24,906 nucleotides of DNA, from the NCBI GenBank assembly GCA_934162655.1, contig CAKPJL010000016.1:1-24906 (forward strand), in the 5' to 3' direction. How positions within the stretch are numbered: the first letter of the stretch is position 1; each line of letters begins with the position of its first letter. The notes below the pieces were generated by a model. The model worked only from the letters and a program-made list of their open reading frames with translations. It ran no database searches and was not told the DNA's origin. The position numbers and the translations under genes were made by a program. Origin of the DNA: an uncultured Clostridia bacterium. Its GTDB lineage: Bacteria > Bacillota > Clostridia > TANB77 > CAG-465. Shown piece after piece: positions 1 to 8,440 of this stretch.

Positions 1-999
1 AAGTAGTTCTCTCATATAAGAAATAAAACTTGATAAGTTAAAACTAACATTAAAATTTTTGTTTACATTAAAATTATTAATTGCTAACTGTATAATTTTA
101 ATATTCGTATCTGCCAAATTAGTATGTTTTAGTACCAAAGTATATGAAACAAAAATAACACTTGCAACTAACAATGACACCAAAACGCAAACCAGTAATT
201 TGCTTATATTAATTCTTTCTATTTTAAATAAAAATTCTCTTTTTTCCTTTGATATATCCTCAATAGCTTTTCTTGGAAAAGTAATATGAGCATTATCTAA
301 ATTAGAACCTATAAAAAACATGAAAAAGCCAAGAATAACATATATTAATCCATTAACACCTAATAATATACTAGTTCCCATAAGAATGCCAAGTATTACA
401 GAGTATATAACATACTTATTATTTTTTATTCCTTTTTGTTTTAATTCATCTATTATTATCTGCATAACATACAAAGACATTACTAAAATCATGCATATAA
501 TTTTAGATATATATAGTACATTTTTATCTATAACTATATCTATAAGTGATATAAACGCAAAGTATCCTATAACTGACAATATATCACTCTTAGATACATT
601 AAATATCATTTTTTTTATAAATACCCCAGTTAAAAGCGATAATGCCACGCATATTACAGTACCGTAAATATCTATATTACTTCTAATTTGAAAAAGTGTA
701 ATAGTTGATATTATAGAGCCTATAAATATTAAGTAAATGTATCTAAATATCAAAGAATTTTTTCTTTTTACTTTTAATTTATATAATTTCTCTTTTATAT
801 AAACATACATTATAACAAGTATTGTTAAAACTATGACATATATCACTTTAAATAAATTTGGAATAGAAATGAAATTTTTAGGTAAACTTCCTTGAATTCC
901 ATTTACACTAATCATTATATCTTGGTATCCTAAAAATACCATAAAGGCAATAAAAATTACTACAATTGTGCTACGTGAAATTTTACTTAAATTCGTCAT
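1..999 (-). CDS. Polytopic membrane protein, partial (3' end beyond left edge)
   Basis: An uninterrupted minus-strand frame of 333 codons starts at ATG 999 (MTNLSKISRSTIV...) and reaches the window edge without a stop, so the C-terminus is missing. The product is dominated by hydrophobic segments, roughly at residues 10-26, 50-68, 85-103, 110-128, 140-155 and further on, with short Lys-rich loops between them; this is a multi-pass inner-membrane protein. The start lies 22 nt after the stop of the sugar nucleotidyltransferase, behind a weak ribosome site (TAGGTAA), so the two are probably co-transcribed. That neighbour suggests a role in polysaccharide or glycolipid assembly (polymerase, flippase or membrane glycosyltransferase), but I recognise no family motif in the visible part. 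The function is therefore open; that it is a real gene is well supported. Confidence 0.8.
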   Translation of the reverse strand, partial: MTNLSKISRSTIVVIFIAFMVFLGYQDIMISVNGIQGSLPKNFISIPNLFKVIYVIVLTILVIMYVYIKEKLYKLKVKRKNSLIFRYIYLIFIGSIISTITLFQIRSNIDIYGTVICVALSLLTGVFIKKMIFNVSKSDILSVIGYFAFISLIDIVIDKNVLYISKIICMILVMSLYVMQIIIDELKQKGIKNNKYVIYSVILGILMGTSILLGVNGLIYVILGFFMFFIGSNLDNAHITFPRKAIEDISKEKREFLFKIERINISKLLVCVLVSLLVASVIFVSYTLVLKHTNLADTNIKIIQLAINNFNVNKNFNVSFNLSSFISYMRELL

Positions 1000-1021
1000 A
1001 TAAATTACCTACTTAAAACTA

Positions 1022-1756
1022 TTATTTGCTATATAATTCGTTCACATACGCAAGAGCATCATGAGTTCCTACATCATAACATTCACCTTTAAATGCATAT
1101 GCATAAGTTGGCATTTTCTTATAAAGATATGCTACAAAATTACCTGGTGCATCATTTGAATTGCCCTCTTGTAAATATTCTTTAAATACTGGTAAAATCT
1201 CTTTTGGATAAATATATTCAGCATATACAGCATATTTACTTTTTGGTTCAGCTGGTTTTTCTTCAAAATTAAGTATTTTATTTTGATCATCTAAGAGTGC
1301 AACACCAACTCTTTTTAGTAAGTTAATATCTTCTTCTTCTCTAACACATACAGATGGTGCCTTTTTTGATTTATAAAAATCAACAAAGTCTCTTAGTTTA
1401 AATGTAAATAAATTGTCACCTGCTATTATTAAAACATCATCTTTAATGCCACATTTTTCAATTGTGAAATTTATATCACCAATTGCTCCAAGTCTATCGT
1501 CATTTGTATAAGTTCCGTCATTTATTACAGTTATCTTTTTTATATTATTCTTCTCACTTGCCCAAGATTCAAAATGAGGTGTATATTTAGCATTTGTAAC
1601 TAAAAATATTTCATCTACCTCTTCTAATGAATTAACTTCATCTAATATATAATCAAGAAGTGGTCTCCCACCTATTTTAAGCAAAGCTTTTGGAAAATTT
1701 TCCGTTAAAGGAAATAATCTTGTCGCATATCCTGCACATAAAAAAATACATTTCAT
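1022..1756 (-). CDS. Sugar-phosphate nucleotidyltransferase (RmlA/GlmU-N-like NTP transferase)
   Basis: A 244-residue cytoplasmic enzyme of the NTP_transferase family, which joins a sugar-1-phosphate to an NTP to give NDP-sugar and pyrophosphate. The N-terminal nucleotide-binding signature is visible at residues 5-22 (LCAGYATRLFPLTENFPKAL, a G-x-x-T-R-L...PK variant). Also present are a GDN metal-binding motif near residue 113, EEKP near residue 167 and a C-terminal YDVGTHDAL sugar-pocket motif. The ATG at 1756 is chosen because GAGGAGAG lies just upstream; an in-frame extension to 1783 has no ribosome site. It has its own promoter at 1807-1835 and heads an operon with the membrane protein at 1-999. 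The length fits single-domain glucose-1-phosphate thymidylyl- or uridylyltransferase-like proteins. The nucleotide and sugar cannot be assigned from sequence alone. Confidence 0.88.
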   Translation of the reverse strand: MKCIFLCAGYATRLFPLTENFPKALLKIGGRPLLDYILDEVNSLEEVDEIFLVTNAKYTPHFESWASEKNNIKKITVINDGTYTNDDRLGAIGDINFTIEKCGIKDDVLIIAGDNLFTFKLRDFVDFYKSKKAPSVCVREEEDINLLKRVGVALLDDQNKILNFEEKPAEPKSKYAVYAEYIYPKEILPVFKEYLQEGNSNDAPGNFVAYLYKKMPTYAYAFKGECYDVGTHDALAYVNELYSK

Positions 1757-1806
1757 AAATATCTCTCCTCGTTTTAAAAGCATATATAAACATACACTTG
1801 TAGCAT

Positions 1807-1835
1807 ATTATATCATATAAAAAATCTATTTACAA
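1807..1835 (-). promoter_or_regulatory. Sigma-A promoter of the nucleotidyltransferase operon
   Basis: Read on the minus strand: -35 TTGTAA (1835-1830), 17-nt spacer, -10 TATAAT (1812-1807). A 7-bp inverted repeat TTTACAA-N5-TTGTAAA at 1829-1847 covers the -35 box and could be a repressor site. Confidence 0.7.
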
Positions 1836-1879
1836 GTAATTTGTAAAAAAATATAGAAAACAATATCGTAGCAATTAAA

Positions 1880-1914
1880 TAAAAAAATAAGCTGATACCA
1901 TAATAGATATCAGC
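1880..1914 (-). terminator. Intrinsic terminator of the 297-residue protein gene
   Basis: On the minus strand, GCTGATA... pairs with ...TATCAGC around a short AT loop (1914-1891), followed by a T-rich tract (1890-1880). It lies just past the stop at 1926. Confidence 0.8.
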
Positions 1915-1925
1915 TTTGCAACTAA

Positions 1926-2819
1926 TTAATTATTAACTTCTAAATCACTCAATTTTTGTTCAAATTCAGAAATTCTTTGTTCTGTTTCATATTGTTCAAT
2001 TCTATTTAAAGCATATAAATATTTTCTTTCTTGTGAAAGTAATGCTTGGTATTCATCATTCCAATCTTCATGATTTCTAAGTGAAGAATGAACATCATTT
2101 AATTTTTCTTCTAGTACCATTTTTACTGGTTCTACAAGTCCTTGTGCCTTATTATATTTAATACCATTATCAACCATATGAGTTATAACTTCTGCAAATA
2201 ATCTTTCGCCTTGTGTATTAACTCCATCTTCAGTATTATCATGCAAAATATTAACAACTTTTTCTACTTCTGAAATTCCAGCTTTTTCAAATATAGAATC
2301 TACTCTTGAATCTATAAATTGTCCACCTTCTCCAAAAACTTCTTGACCTTTTATAAATAAATCAACATTATTTTGTATAATTCTTGCCTGTTCAATTGGA
2401 AGTTCTTCTGTTGCAATTTTTAATGCATGTCTATCATAATACTTTCTAAATGCCGAATTACACATTTCTTGTTCTTCTGCATAAGGTTTAAAGTATTGTG
2501 CGTATTCTCTTAAAACTTCATGTTGTGTTTTTTCTCCACTAACATTTTGTCTTAACTCATCTAAACTTTCTCCAAAATAAGCAGTAACTTTATTATCAAT
2601 TCCATCTGGTTGATACTGTGCAAAAGTCATTTCAGAAGAAACTTGATTATTTTCCATTACTGGAACTTTAAGTTCATCTTGTACACTTGCTTCTTCTTGT
2701 ACACCTTGATTTAACATTAATGTCTTATCTTGTTTTCCAAATATAGAAGCAAACGCATTCTTAACTACTCCTATATCTTCTAAAAACAACTTCCACTCAT
2801 TTTTCCAAAATTCTAACAT
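1926..2819 (-). CDS. Hypothetical helical protein, 297 residues
   Basis: I do not recognise this protein. The ATG at 2819 is chosen because AAAGAGGTG precedes it at normal spacing; the in-frame extension to 2876 has no ribosome site and would overlap the promoter. An amphipathic N-terminus (MLEFWKNEWKLFLEDIG) leads into a Gln/Glu-rich, low-complexity linker (about residues 37-75). A soluble, mostly alpha-helical, charged core follows (about 80-250), then a probable coiled coil at the C-terminus (about 265-295, rich in Glu, Gln and Leu). There is no signal peptide, transmembrane segment or catalytic motif. The gene is monocistronic, with its own promoter and terminator, between a rhodanese gene and a sugar nucleotidyltransferase. 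A scaffold or peripheral-membrane role is possible but is only a guess from composition. Confidence 0.8.
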   Translation of the reverse strand: MLEFWKNEWKLFLEDIGVVKNAFASIFGKQDKTLMLNQGVQEEASVQDELKVPVMENNQVSSEMTFAQYQPDGIDNKVTAYFGESLDELRQNVSGEKTQHEVLREYAQYFKPYAEEQEMCNSAFRKYYDRHALKIATEELPIEQARIIQNNVDLFIKGQEVFGEGGQFIDSRVDSIFEKAGISEVEKVVNILHDNTEDGVNTQGERLFAEVITHMVDNGIKYNKAQGLVEPVKMVLEEKLNDVHSSLRNHEDWNDEYQALLSQERKYLYALNRIEQYETEQRISEFEQKLSDLEVNN

Positions 2820-2867
2820 ATATAAATACACCTCTTTAGTATAATAAACCTTTCTTATTATGCTTCT

Positions 2868-2896
2868 ATTATACAAAAGCCTTCGAACAATTGCAA
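2868..2896 (-). promoter_or_regulatory. Sigma-A promoter of the 297-residue protein gene
   Basis: On the minus strand, -35 TTGCAA (2896-2891), 17-nt spacer, -10 TATAAT (2873-2868), about 50 nt before the chosen ATG. Confidence 0.7.
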
Positions 2897-3008
2897 TAAC
2901 AATAATGTTTTATTTTTATTACATTTTTGTTACATTACGCTTATTAAGAGATGTATTAGTTATTTTGTTAATATTTATATTCAATTTGGTTTACAATAAT
3001 TTGGCATT

Positions 3009-3383
3009 CTATTTTTTATAAACTATTAAATTTTTATATGGAAAATTTGCAAGTGATGCATATTCCCATATATATATGTTATTATACCCCAGTGAATTTA
3101 GTAATTGTATTGCCTTTTTACTTCTAGTACCAGTTGCACAATATACAATTATTTTTTGGTTTTTATCTACATTTTGAATTTTTATTGTCAATTCATCAAG
3201 TGAAATATTTGTAGAATTTATAATATGCATTACATCAAATTCTTCTTTACTTCTAACATCTATAATCAATGCCTCTTTTTTTTCAATCATTTCTTTTGCC
3301 CTATCAAAAGGAATTAGAGTATATATCATTTGTCTATAACCTCTTAGTCCATAGAACCCATTTTTTCTAAAAAAATTAAACAT
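3009..3383 (-). CDS. Rhodanese-like domain protein
   Basis: A 124-residue single-domain rhodanese homology protein. The family moves sulfane sulfur through a cysteine persulfide. The active-site loop is intact: Cys82 in CATGTRS (C-x-x-G-x-R-S) after the IIVY strand. The IIDVRSKEEFDVMHI motif (about residues 40-54) marks the start of the domain, and GY.NIYIW the end. About 20 basic, aromatic residues precede the domain; this is not a clear signal peptide. The start at 3383 has AAAGGTGG upstream at good spacing. The gene begins 48 nt after the stop of the Ca2+-ATPase with no terminator between, so it is probably the last gene of that operon. The sulfur acceptor is unknown. Confidence 0.85.
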   Translation of the reverse strand: MFNFFRKNGFYGLRGYRQMIYTLIPFDRAKEMIEKKEALIIDVRSKEEFDVMHIINSTNISLDELTIKIQNVDKNQKIIVYCATGTRSKKAIQLLNSLGYNNIYIWEYASLANFPYKNLIVYKK

Positions 3384-3431
3384 AAATCATACCACCTTTA
3401 TATAGTATAATTTATGTTTATTCAAGATTTA

Positions 3432-6101
3432 TTATTCTTTTTTATAGACAAATATTCTTGCAAGTATCAATTTTATAATTTCAAGTACAATTACAGATAA
3501 TACACATATTACTGCAATTAAGATATATAAATTAACTGGAAGTGCAACTATTTTTAATAAATTTGCAAGTGCTGGGGTAAAAATTACTATTGCTTGAACA
3601 AGTAATGTACCAAATATACAAAACACCATAGCTTTATTAGTAAATAACCCTATTTTAAGTATAGACTTTTTATCCGAACGACATACACTAGAAAATAAAA
3701 TTTCTAATGTTGAAAGCGTTATAAATACACAAGAAGTTGCCATTTCATAAGAATAATTTTTATTTACAATATAATACATTAAAAATACAATGCTTACTTT
3801 AAAGATACCAGGTACTATAATTCTTAAAGCCATAAATGGATTTAAAAGTTTTTCTTTTGAAGATCTTGGCTTTCTTCTCATTATGTCTTTTTCCTCTTTT
3901 TCAAATCCTAGTGCTATCGCAGGGACAGTATCTGTCACTAAATTTATCCAAAGAATTTGGATTGGAAGCAAGAAAGTCTGATTAAATAATGTAGCAATAA
4001 AAACAATTAAAACTTCTGCAAGATTTGATGCTAAAAGATATGCAATAGCATTTTGAATATTATTATAAATTCTTCTTCCCTCTTTAACTGCAAGAACAAT
4101 TGTTGCAAAGTTGTCGTCTGCCAAAACCATACTAGATACATTTTTTGAAACTTCTGTACCTGTAATTCCCATTCCAACACCAATATCTGCTCCCTTAAGT
4201 GCTGGTGCATCATTTACTCCATCACCTGTCATTGCAACAACTTTTCCATGCTTTTTCCATGCTTTGACTATTCTAATTTTATTTTCAGGAGACACTCTTG
4301 CATAAACTCTATATTTTAAAACATTTTTTTCAAATTCTTCATCAGACATGCTATCTAGTTCTATACCTGTAATTGCCTCATCTTTATTAATTAATATTCC
4401 TAGTTCTTTTGCAATAGCACAAGCTGTATCTATATTATCACCAGTTATCATAACAGGAATCATGCCAGCATTAAAACATCTTTCGACAGCCTTTTTTGCT
4501 TCTTTTCTTGGTGCATCTATCATTCCTACAAGTCCTATAAATATCAAATCCTCTTCTTCCATTTTTTCGTCCTTTTTTATAGGCTTATATGCAAATGCAA
4601 GCACTCTTAGTGCCTCTTTTGCCATATCTACATTGCTTTTTAGAATGAATTCTTTATCAGTTTGATTTATATCATGGACCTTTCCATTATTAAGTATTTT
4701 TGTACACTTTCTTATAATAGTTTCAGGTGCTCCTTTAACATACATTATTTTTTGTGAATTGATATCATTTAGTGTTGACATCATTTTTCTCTTGGAATCA
4801 AACGGAATTTCGTCAATTCTTATGTATGCTTCATCATGACCTTCTTTGGTATGCCCCAACAAATCGCAAAATTCAATTAATGCTGTTTCTGTTGGATCTC
4901 CTATCATTACCTTATTACCATTACTTTCACCATATTTAGTATCATTGCATAATGTTAACGCTTTGCTAAATTGACTTAAATCCTCACTCTTATTCTTAGT
5001 TAAAATATTCAAATTTTCCATTTCATCACTTTTAGTGATATCTATTATTCTTCCTAAAAGTAAAAGCTTTCTTACTGTCATTTTATTTTGAGTAAGTGTT
5101 CCTGTTTTATCAGTACATATAACCTCGGTAGCACCTAATGCTTCAACTGCTGATAGTTTCCTTACAATAGCTTTTTCTTTTGCCATTTTCTGGACTCCTA
5201 TTGCAAGTGTAATTGTTATTACAGCTGACAGCCCCTCTGGAATTGCAGCAACTGCAAGTGATATAGCAAGCATAAACACATCAATTATCTGATTTCCTTG
5301 TAAATAGCCAATAATAAACATTATTATTGCTACTACTATTACCACTATGCTTAAAACCTTACTAAGCTCATTCATCTTTTTTTGTAATGGTGTAATCTCA
5401 TTTTTTTGTGTACTTATTGCCTCTGCTATCTTTCCAAGTACAGTATTCATACCAGTTGCTGTAACCATTCCTTCTGCCCTACCATATACTACACTGCTTC
5501 CAGCATAAGCCATATTTTTCCTATCTGCAATGGATAAATCACTAACATATTTTTTAGAGGCATTTTTTTCTACGCTTAAAGATTCACCAGTAAGGGCTGA
5601 TTCCTCTATTTTAAGACTATGAACCTCTATTAATCTTAAATCTGCTGGGACATAGTCACCTGCTTCAAGTAGCACTATATCACCAGGAACAAGTTCCTCA
5701 TTTTTTACACTTACAATCTTTCCATTTCTTTTTGCTTTTATATATGGAAGAGACATACTTTTTAGTGCTTCTATTGCTTTTTCAGCTTTGCTTTCTTGTA
5801 TTACTCCAAGTATTGCATTTAATATTACAACAAAAAATATTATAATGCTATCTGTAAAACTTTCATTTGTTCTTACAGCAACTATGCCTGATATTATTGC
5901 AGATATTAGAAGTATAATTAACATTACATCTCTAAATTGTTCTAAAAATTTTACAAATACACTCTTTTTTCTTTTTTCTTTAAGTTTATTTAGCCCATAT
6001 TTTCTTAGCCTTTTATTTGCTTCTTCTTCATCAATGCCATTTTCACTAGAATTCAAGCATTTTAAACATTCTTCCCTGCTTAATTTGTAAAACTCATCCA
6101 C
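3432..6101 (-). CDS. SERCA-type (P2A) calcium-transporting P-type ATPase
   Basis: An 889-residue P-type ATPase that exports Ca2+ across the cytoplasmic membrane at the cost of ATP. In order: an N-terminal cation-ATPase segment; M1-M2; the actuator domain with TGES (about residue 172); M4 with PEGLSAVIT (about 290); the phosphorylation motif DKTGTLTQNK (about 332); the nucleotide domain; MITGDNIDTA (about 553); the TGDGVNDAPALK hinge (about 622); then M5-M10. Ca2+-coordinating residues known from SERCA are kept: Glu in PEGL (M4), Asn and Glu in SNLAEVL (M5), and Asn, Thr, Asp in NLVTDTVP (M6). This supports Ca2+ rather than Mn2+ or Na+, by homology. Translation starts at GTG 6101 behind GGGGGAA. 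The bactofilin-like gene ends 27 nt upstream, and the rhodanese gene follows 48 nt downstream. Confidence 0.95.
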   Translation of the reverse strand: MDEFYKLSREECLKCLNSSENGIDEEEANKRLRKYGLNKLKEKRKKSVFVKFLEQFRDVMLIILLISAIISGIVAVRTNESFTDSIIIFFVVILNAILGVIQESKAEKAIEALKSMSLPYIKAKRNGKIVSVKNEELVPGDIVLLEAGDYVPADLRLIEVHSLKIEESALTGESLSVEKNASKKYVSDLSIADRKNMAYAGSSVVYGRAEGMVTATGMNTVLGKIAEAISTQKNEITPLQKKMNELSKVLSIVVIVVAIIMFIIGYLQGNQIIDVFMLAISLAVAAIPEGLSAVITITLAIGVQKMAKEKAIVRKLSAVEALGATEVICTDKTGTLTQNKMTVRKLLLLGRIIDITKSDEMENLNILTKNKSEDLSQFSKALTLCNDTKYGESNGNKVMIGDPTETALIEFCDLLGHTKEGHDEAYIRIDEIPFDSKRKMMSTLNDINSQKIMYVKGAPETIIRKCTKILNNGKVHDINQTDKEFILKSNVDMAKEALRVLAFAYKPIKKDEKMEEEDLIFIGLVGMIDAPRKEAKKAVERCFNAGMIPVMITGDNIDTACAIAKELGILINKDEAITGIELDSMSDEEFEKNVLKYRVYARVSPENKIRIVKAWKKHGKVVAMTGDGVNDAPALKGADIGVGMGITGTEVSKNVSSMVLADDNFATIVLAVKEGRRIYNNIQNAIAYLLASNLAEVLIVFIATLFNQTFLLPIQILWINLVTDTVPAIALGFEKEEKDIMRRKPRSSKEKLLNPFMALRIIVPGIFKVSIVFLMYYIVNKNYSYEMATSCVFITLSTLEILFSSVCRSDKKSILKIGLFTNKAMVFCIFGTLLVQAIVIFTPALANLLKIVALPVNLYILIAVICVLSVIVLEIIKLILARIFVYKKE

Positions 6102-6128
6102 TATATTATTCCCCCAAAACGTAGCTTA

Positions 6129-7322
6129 TTATTTTTGTACTATCTCGTCACTTCTTTTTAACTTCTTTACTATACATACTGCAAGTATACCAAAAGAAGC
6201 CATTAAGTAAATTATGCTTACAAATGATGAAACATAAGGTATTTTAGTTAAAATTTGTAACACTACAAATACTATAAATGAAGCTAAAACTGTATACCAA
6301 ACTGTTTTTTGACTTAAATACTTCTTGTATATATATGTCATTATTAAAGCTCCTACAATAAATATAGCAAGAATAGCAGAAATTATGATAATTCCAAAAT
6401 AAATAATCAAAATAGGTAATGCAATCATATATAGTCCGCCAATTAAAAGTAATAAGCAAACCATAAAAATAATTGGTGCTACTAAAATTCCAACTGTTCC
6501 AAACATAACTACATTTGTTTTATATGTTTTTATTTTCTCAAAAGATTTATTAAGTATTTCTCCTTTTTTAATCTTTAAAAATAAGAAATATAAAAGTGCA
6601 TATACTATTCCAACAAACACAATATTTTTAATTTCATCTTTTGCATCTACTTCAACTTTTGAAATTATTTTGTTTATAACCTCAGGATATTTTTCCTTTA
6701 TCCCTTCAATTATTTCATATGATTGTATATAAAGCTTTCCTTTTACTAAATCTTCGCTTTCTATTTGCATATTATCTGTTTGAACTCTTAAATCTTTTTG
6801 TATTATTCCTGAAACCTTAACATTTGAGCAAGTAGCTATAACACTTCCATTAATATTACCATCAACATTTAGATTAGTTGTAAAACATATTATATCACCA
6901 TCTATTATAGCATTTTTTGTAATTGTTATTTCAGATGTTGAAAATAATATCAAGTCAGATGTAATATGCGAATCAATTACAATTGCAGCTGTTGAAAACA
7001 TAACACTATTTTTGACATCTGCATTTACTCTTATAGAATCTGTTGCAAATATAGCAGACATTTTTTTAACATCACTATTTATATCTATTGTTTTACTAGA
7101 GAAAAAGGCCCCAATGTTTTCAACTTGCTTATCTATTATCATACTACCACTTGAAAATCTCATAAATGGTAAATAAATATCATTTTCATCTTGTGAAATA
7201 AAGTAAGATGTAGATGAACTACCGTATATATCTAACATTTCTTCTGACGCATAACTCATATTAAAAAAAGTTGCAATAGCTAGAATAAATACCAATATTC
7301 CTAAAATTTTAATTTTTTTCAT
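6129..7322 (-). CDS. Exported bactofilin-like beta-solenoid protein with C-terminal membrane domain
   Basis: A 397-residue envelope protein. Start ATG 7322 follows TGGAGGT; the extension to 7367 lacks a ribosome site. Residues 1-25 form a signal peptide (MKKIKILGILVFILAIATFF, then ...SYA). Residues about 50-185 are a run of short, alternating, Asn/Ile/Ser-rich strands (such as INSDVKKMSAIFATDSIRVNADVKNSV), each turn ending in I-x-(V/I)-(N/D). This is the pattern of bactofilin-like (polymer-forming) right-handed beta-solenoids. After a linker (about 186-230) come about five or six transmembrane segments (about 235-390). Known proteins of this kind are poorly characterised membrane proteins; the solenoid would lie outside the cell. 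It is first in an operon with the Ca2+-ATPase. A role as partner or surface element of that pump is inference only. Confidence 0.75.
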   Translation of the reverse strand: MKKIKILGILVFILAIATFFNMSYASEEMLDIYGSSSTSYFISQDENDIYLPFMRFSSGSMIIDKQVENIGAFFSSKTIDINSDVKKMSAIFATDSIRVNADVKNSVMFSTAAIVIDSHITSDLILFSTSEITITKNAIIDGDIICFTTNLNVDGNINGSVIATCSNVKVSGIIQKDLRVQTDNMQIESEDLVKGKLYIQSYEIIEGIKEKYPEVINKIISKVEVDAKDEIKNIVFVGIVYALLYFLFLKIKKGEILNKSFEKIKTYKTNVVMFGTVGILVAPIIFMVCLLLLIGGLYMIALPILIIYFGIIIISAILAIFIVGALIMTYIYKKYLSQKTVWYTVLASFIVFVVLQILTKIPYVSSFVSIIYLMASFGILAVCIVKKLKRSDEIVQK

Positions 7323-7348
7323 AAAAATACCTCCATAAATTATTATGT

Positions 7349-7377
7349 ATTTTATACCAATAAACAAAAAAAATCAA
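7349..7377 (-). promoter_or_regulatory. Sigma-A promoter of the solenoid/Ca2+-ATPase operon
   Basis: On the minus strand, -35 TTGATT (7377-7372), 17-nt spacer, -10 TAAAAT (7354-7349, in the string TATAAAAT). It directly abuts the gpr terminator. Confidence 0.6.
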
Positions 7378-7412
7378 CAAAAAAAATAAAACTTACAAAA
7401 TATGCAAGTTTT
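7373..7412 (-). terminator. Intrinsic terminator of gpr
   Basis: On the minus strand, AAAACTTGCA pairs with TGTAAGTTTT (one G-T pair), followed by an A/T tract with T8 (7386-7373). It starts six nt after the gpr stop. Confidence 0.8.
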
Positions 7413-7418
7413 ATACAT

Positions 7419-8384
7419 TTAATTTATCTCAAGTGCTAAATTAAGACTTTTTCCGATTATAGATGATGTTATATCAATTAACTCATCAACCTCTTTTGGA
7501 GTTAAAATATAAGATGAACTGTCAAGTAAATTAGCTACCATTTCATATCTACTTTCATTATTTAAAAATTTAATAAATTTTTCAACTTCTTCCTCATCTA
7601 TGTTTTCTAATTCATCTACTTCATTTTTTGTTTTCTCTATCATCTTATCAATTGCTTCGTTTGTTAAAGTTACAAAATCAACCACTGTTGGCACTCCAAG
7701 AGCTATAACTGGAACATTTAGAGTTTCTATATTTAGTCCTTCCCTTTTGTTTTTTACACCTGCTCCTGGAGTAATACCAGTGTTAGATAGCTGAATTGTA
7801 TTTCCTATTCTTTGCATACTAGAAGAGGCCAGACTATCTATTGCAATAACTAAATCAGGCTTTATCTTTTCAACAACTGATTTTACTATTTCAGATGTTT
7901 CTATTCCAGTAGTTCCAAGCACACCCGGAAGTATAGCAGATACTTCTCTTGTGTTTTTATCGATCAAATCTTTTGTTAGATTAATAAAATGTCTTGTTAT
8001 ATTTATATTTTTTACTACCTTTGGTCCTAATGCATCTGGTGTTATATACTCATTTCCAAGTCCTACTATTAATATAGATGCATTATTTTTATTTATTGAA
8101 TTTACCAATTCTTTTATTTCATCTCCGACACATTTTACTAAAACATTTTCTTGATCATCATCTAAATACTTTATATCTTTTGTTTCAACTGTAATATAAC
8201 TTCCTATCTTTTTTTGAAGAGCTTCTTCTCCATTTTTATTCAATACATTAACTCTTGTAATAGTCACTAAATCATTATTTTTTTGTAATACTTCTATTCC
8301 ATCAAGACTTGATAAATTATTTACTTTTTTATATTCATCTACTCTTTCGTCTGCCATGTCAGTTCTAAAATTTACCAATTTCAT
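7419..8384 (-). CDS. gpr: Germination protease (GPR endopeptidase, family A25)
   Basis: A 321-residue aspartic endopeptidase of family A25. In spores it cleaves the DNA-coating small acid-soluble proteins when germination begins; it is made as a zymogen in the forespore. The family hallmarks are clear: VGLGNEYITPDALGP carrying the first catalytic Asp, and VIAIDSLASSSMQRIG carrying the second. The conserved ILPGVLGTTGIET, NTGITPGAGV and VIALGVPTVVD blocks are also present. The N-terminal FRTDMADE (about residues 5-12) resembles the region auto-cleaved to activate the zymogen. The ATG at 8384 follows GAGGTG. That ribosome site lies inside the hairpin at 8386-8420, the terminator of the preceding gene. 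The gene has its own terminator downstream. It is strong evidence that the organism forms endospores. Confidence 0.95.
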   Translation of the reverse strand: MKLVNFRTDMADERVDEYKKVNNLSSLDGIEVLQKNNDLVTITRVNVLNKNGEEALQKKIGSYITVETKDIKYLDDDQENVLVKCVGDEIKELVNSINKNNASILIVGLGNEYITPDALGPKVVKNINITRHFINLTKDLIDKNTREVSAILPGVLGTTGIETSEIVKSVVEKIKPDLVIAIDSLASSSMQRIGNTIQLSNTGITPGAGVKNKREGLNIETLNVPVIALGVPTVVDFVTLTNEAIDKMIEKTKNEVDELENIDEEEVEKFIKFLNNESRYEMVANLLDSSSYILTPKEVDELIDITSSIIGKSLNLALEIN

Positions 8385-8385
8385 A

Positions 8386-8420
8386 AAAAAACACCTCAAA
8401 AATATTTTGAGATGTTTTTT
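8386..8420 (-). terminator. Intrinsic terminator after the DUF1846 gene, containing the gpr ribosome site
   Basis: On the minus strand a 16-bp stem (AAAAAACATCTCAAAA with TTTTGAGGTGTTTTTT, one G-T pair) closes a 3-nt loop, 20 nt after the DUF1846 stop. The descending arm contains GAGGTG, the gpr Shine-Dalgarno, and ends one base before the gpr ATG. Confidence 0.85.
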
Positions 8421-8440
8421 AATTTATATACTCTACAAAA

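Noticed and set aside
59..667. Two plus-strand open frames at 59-289 and 320-667
   Set aside because: They lie antisense to a single 333-codon minus-strand membrane-protein gene that is open across the whole region; neither has a good ribosome site.
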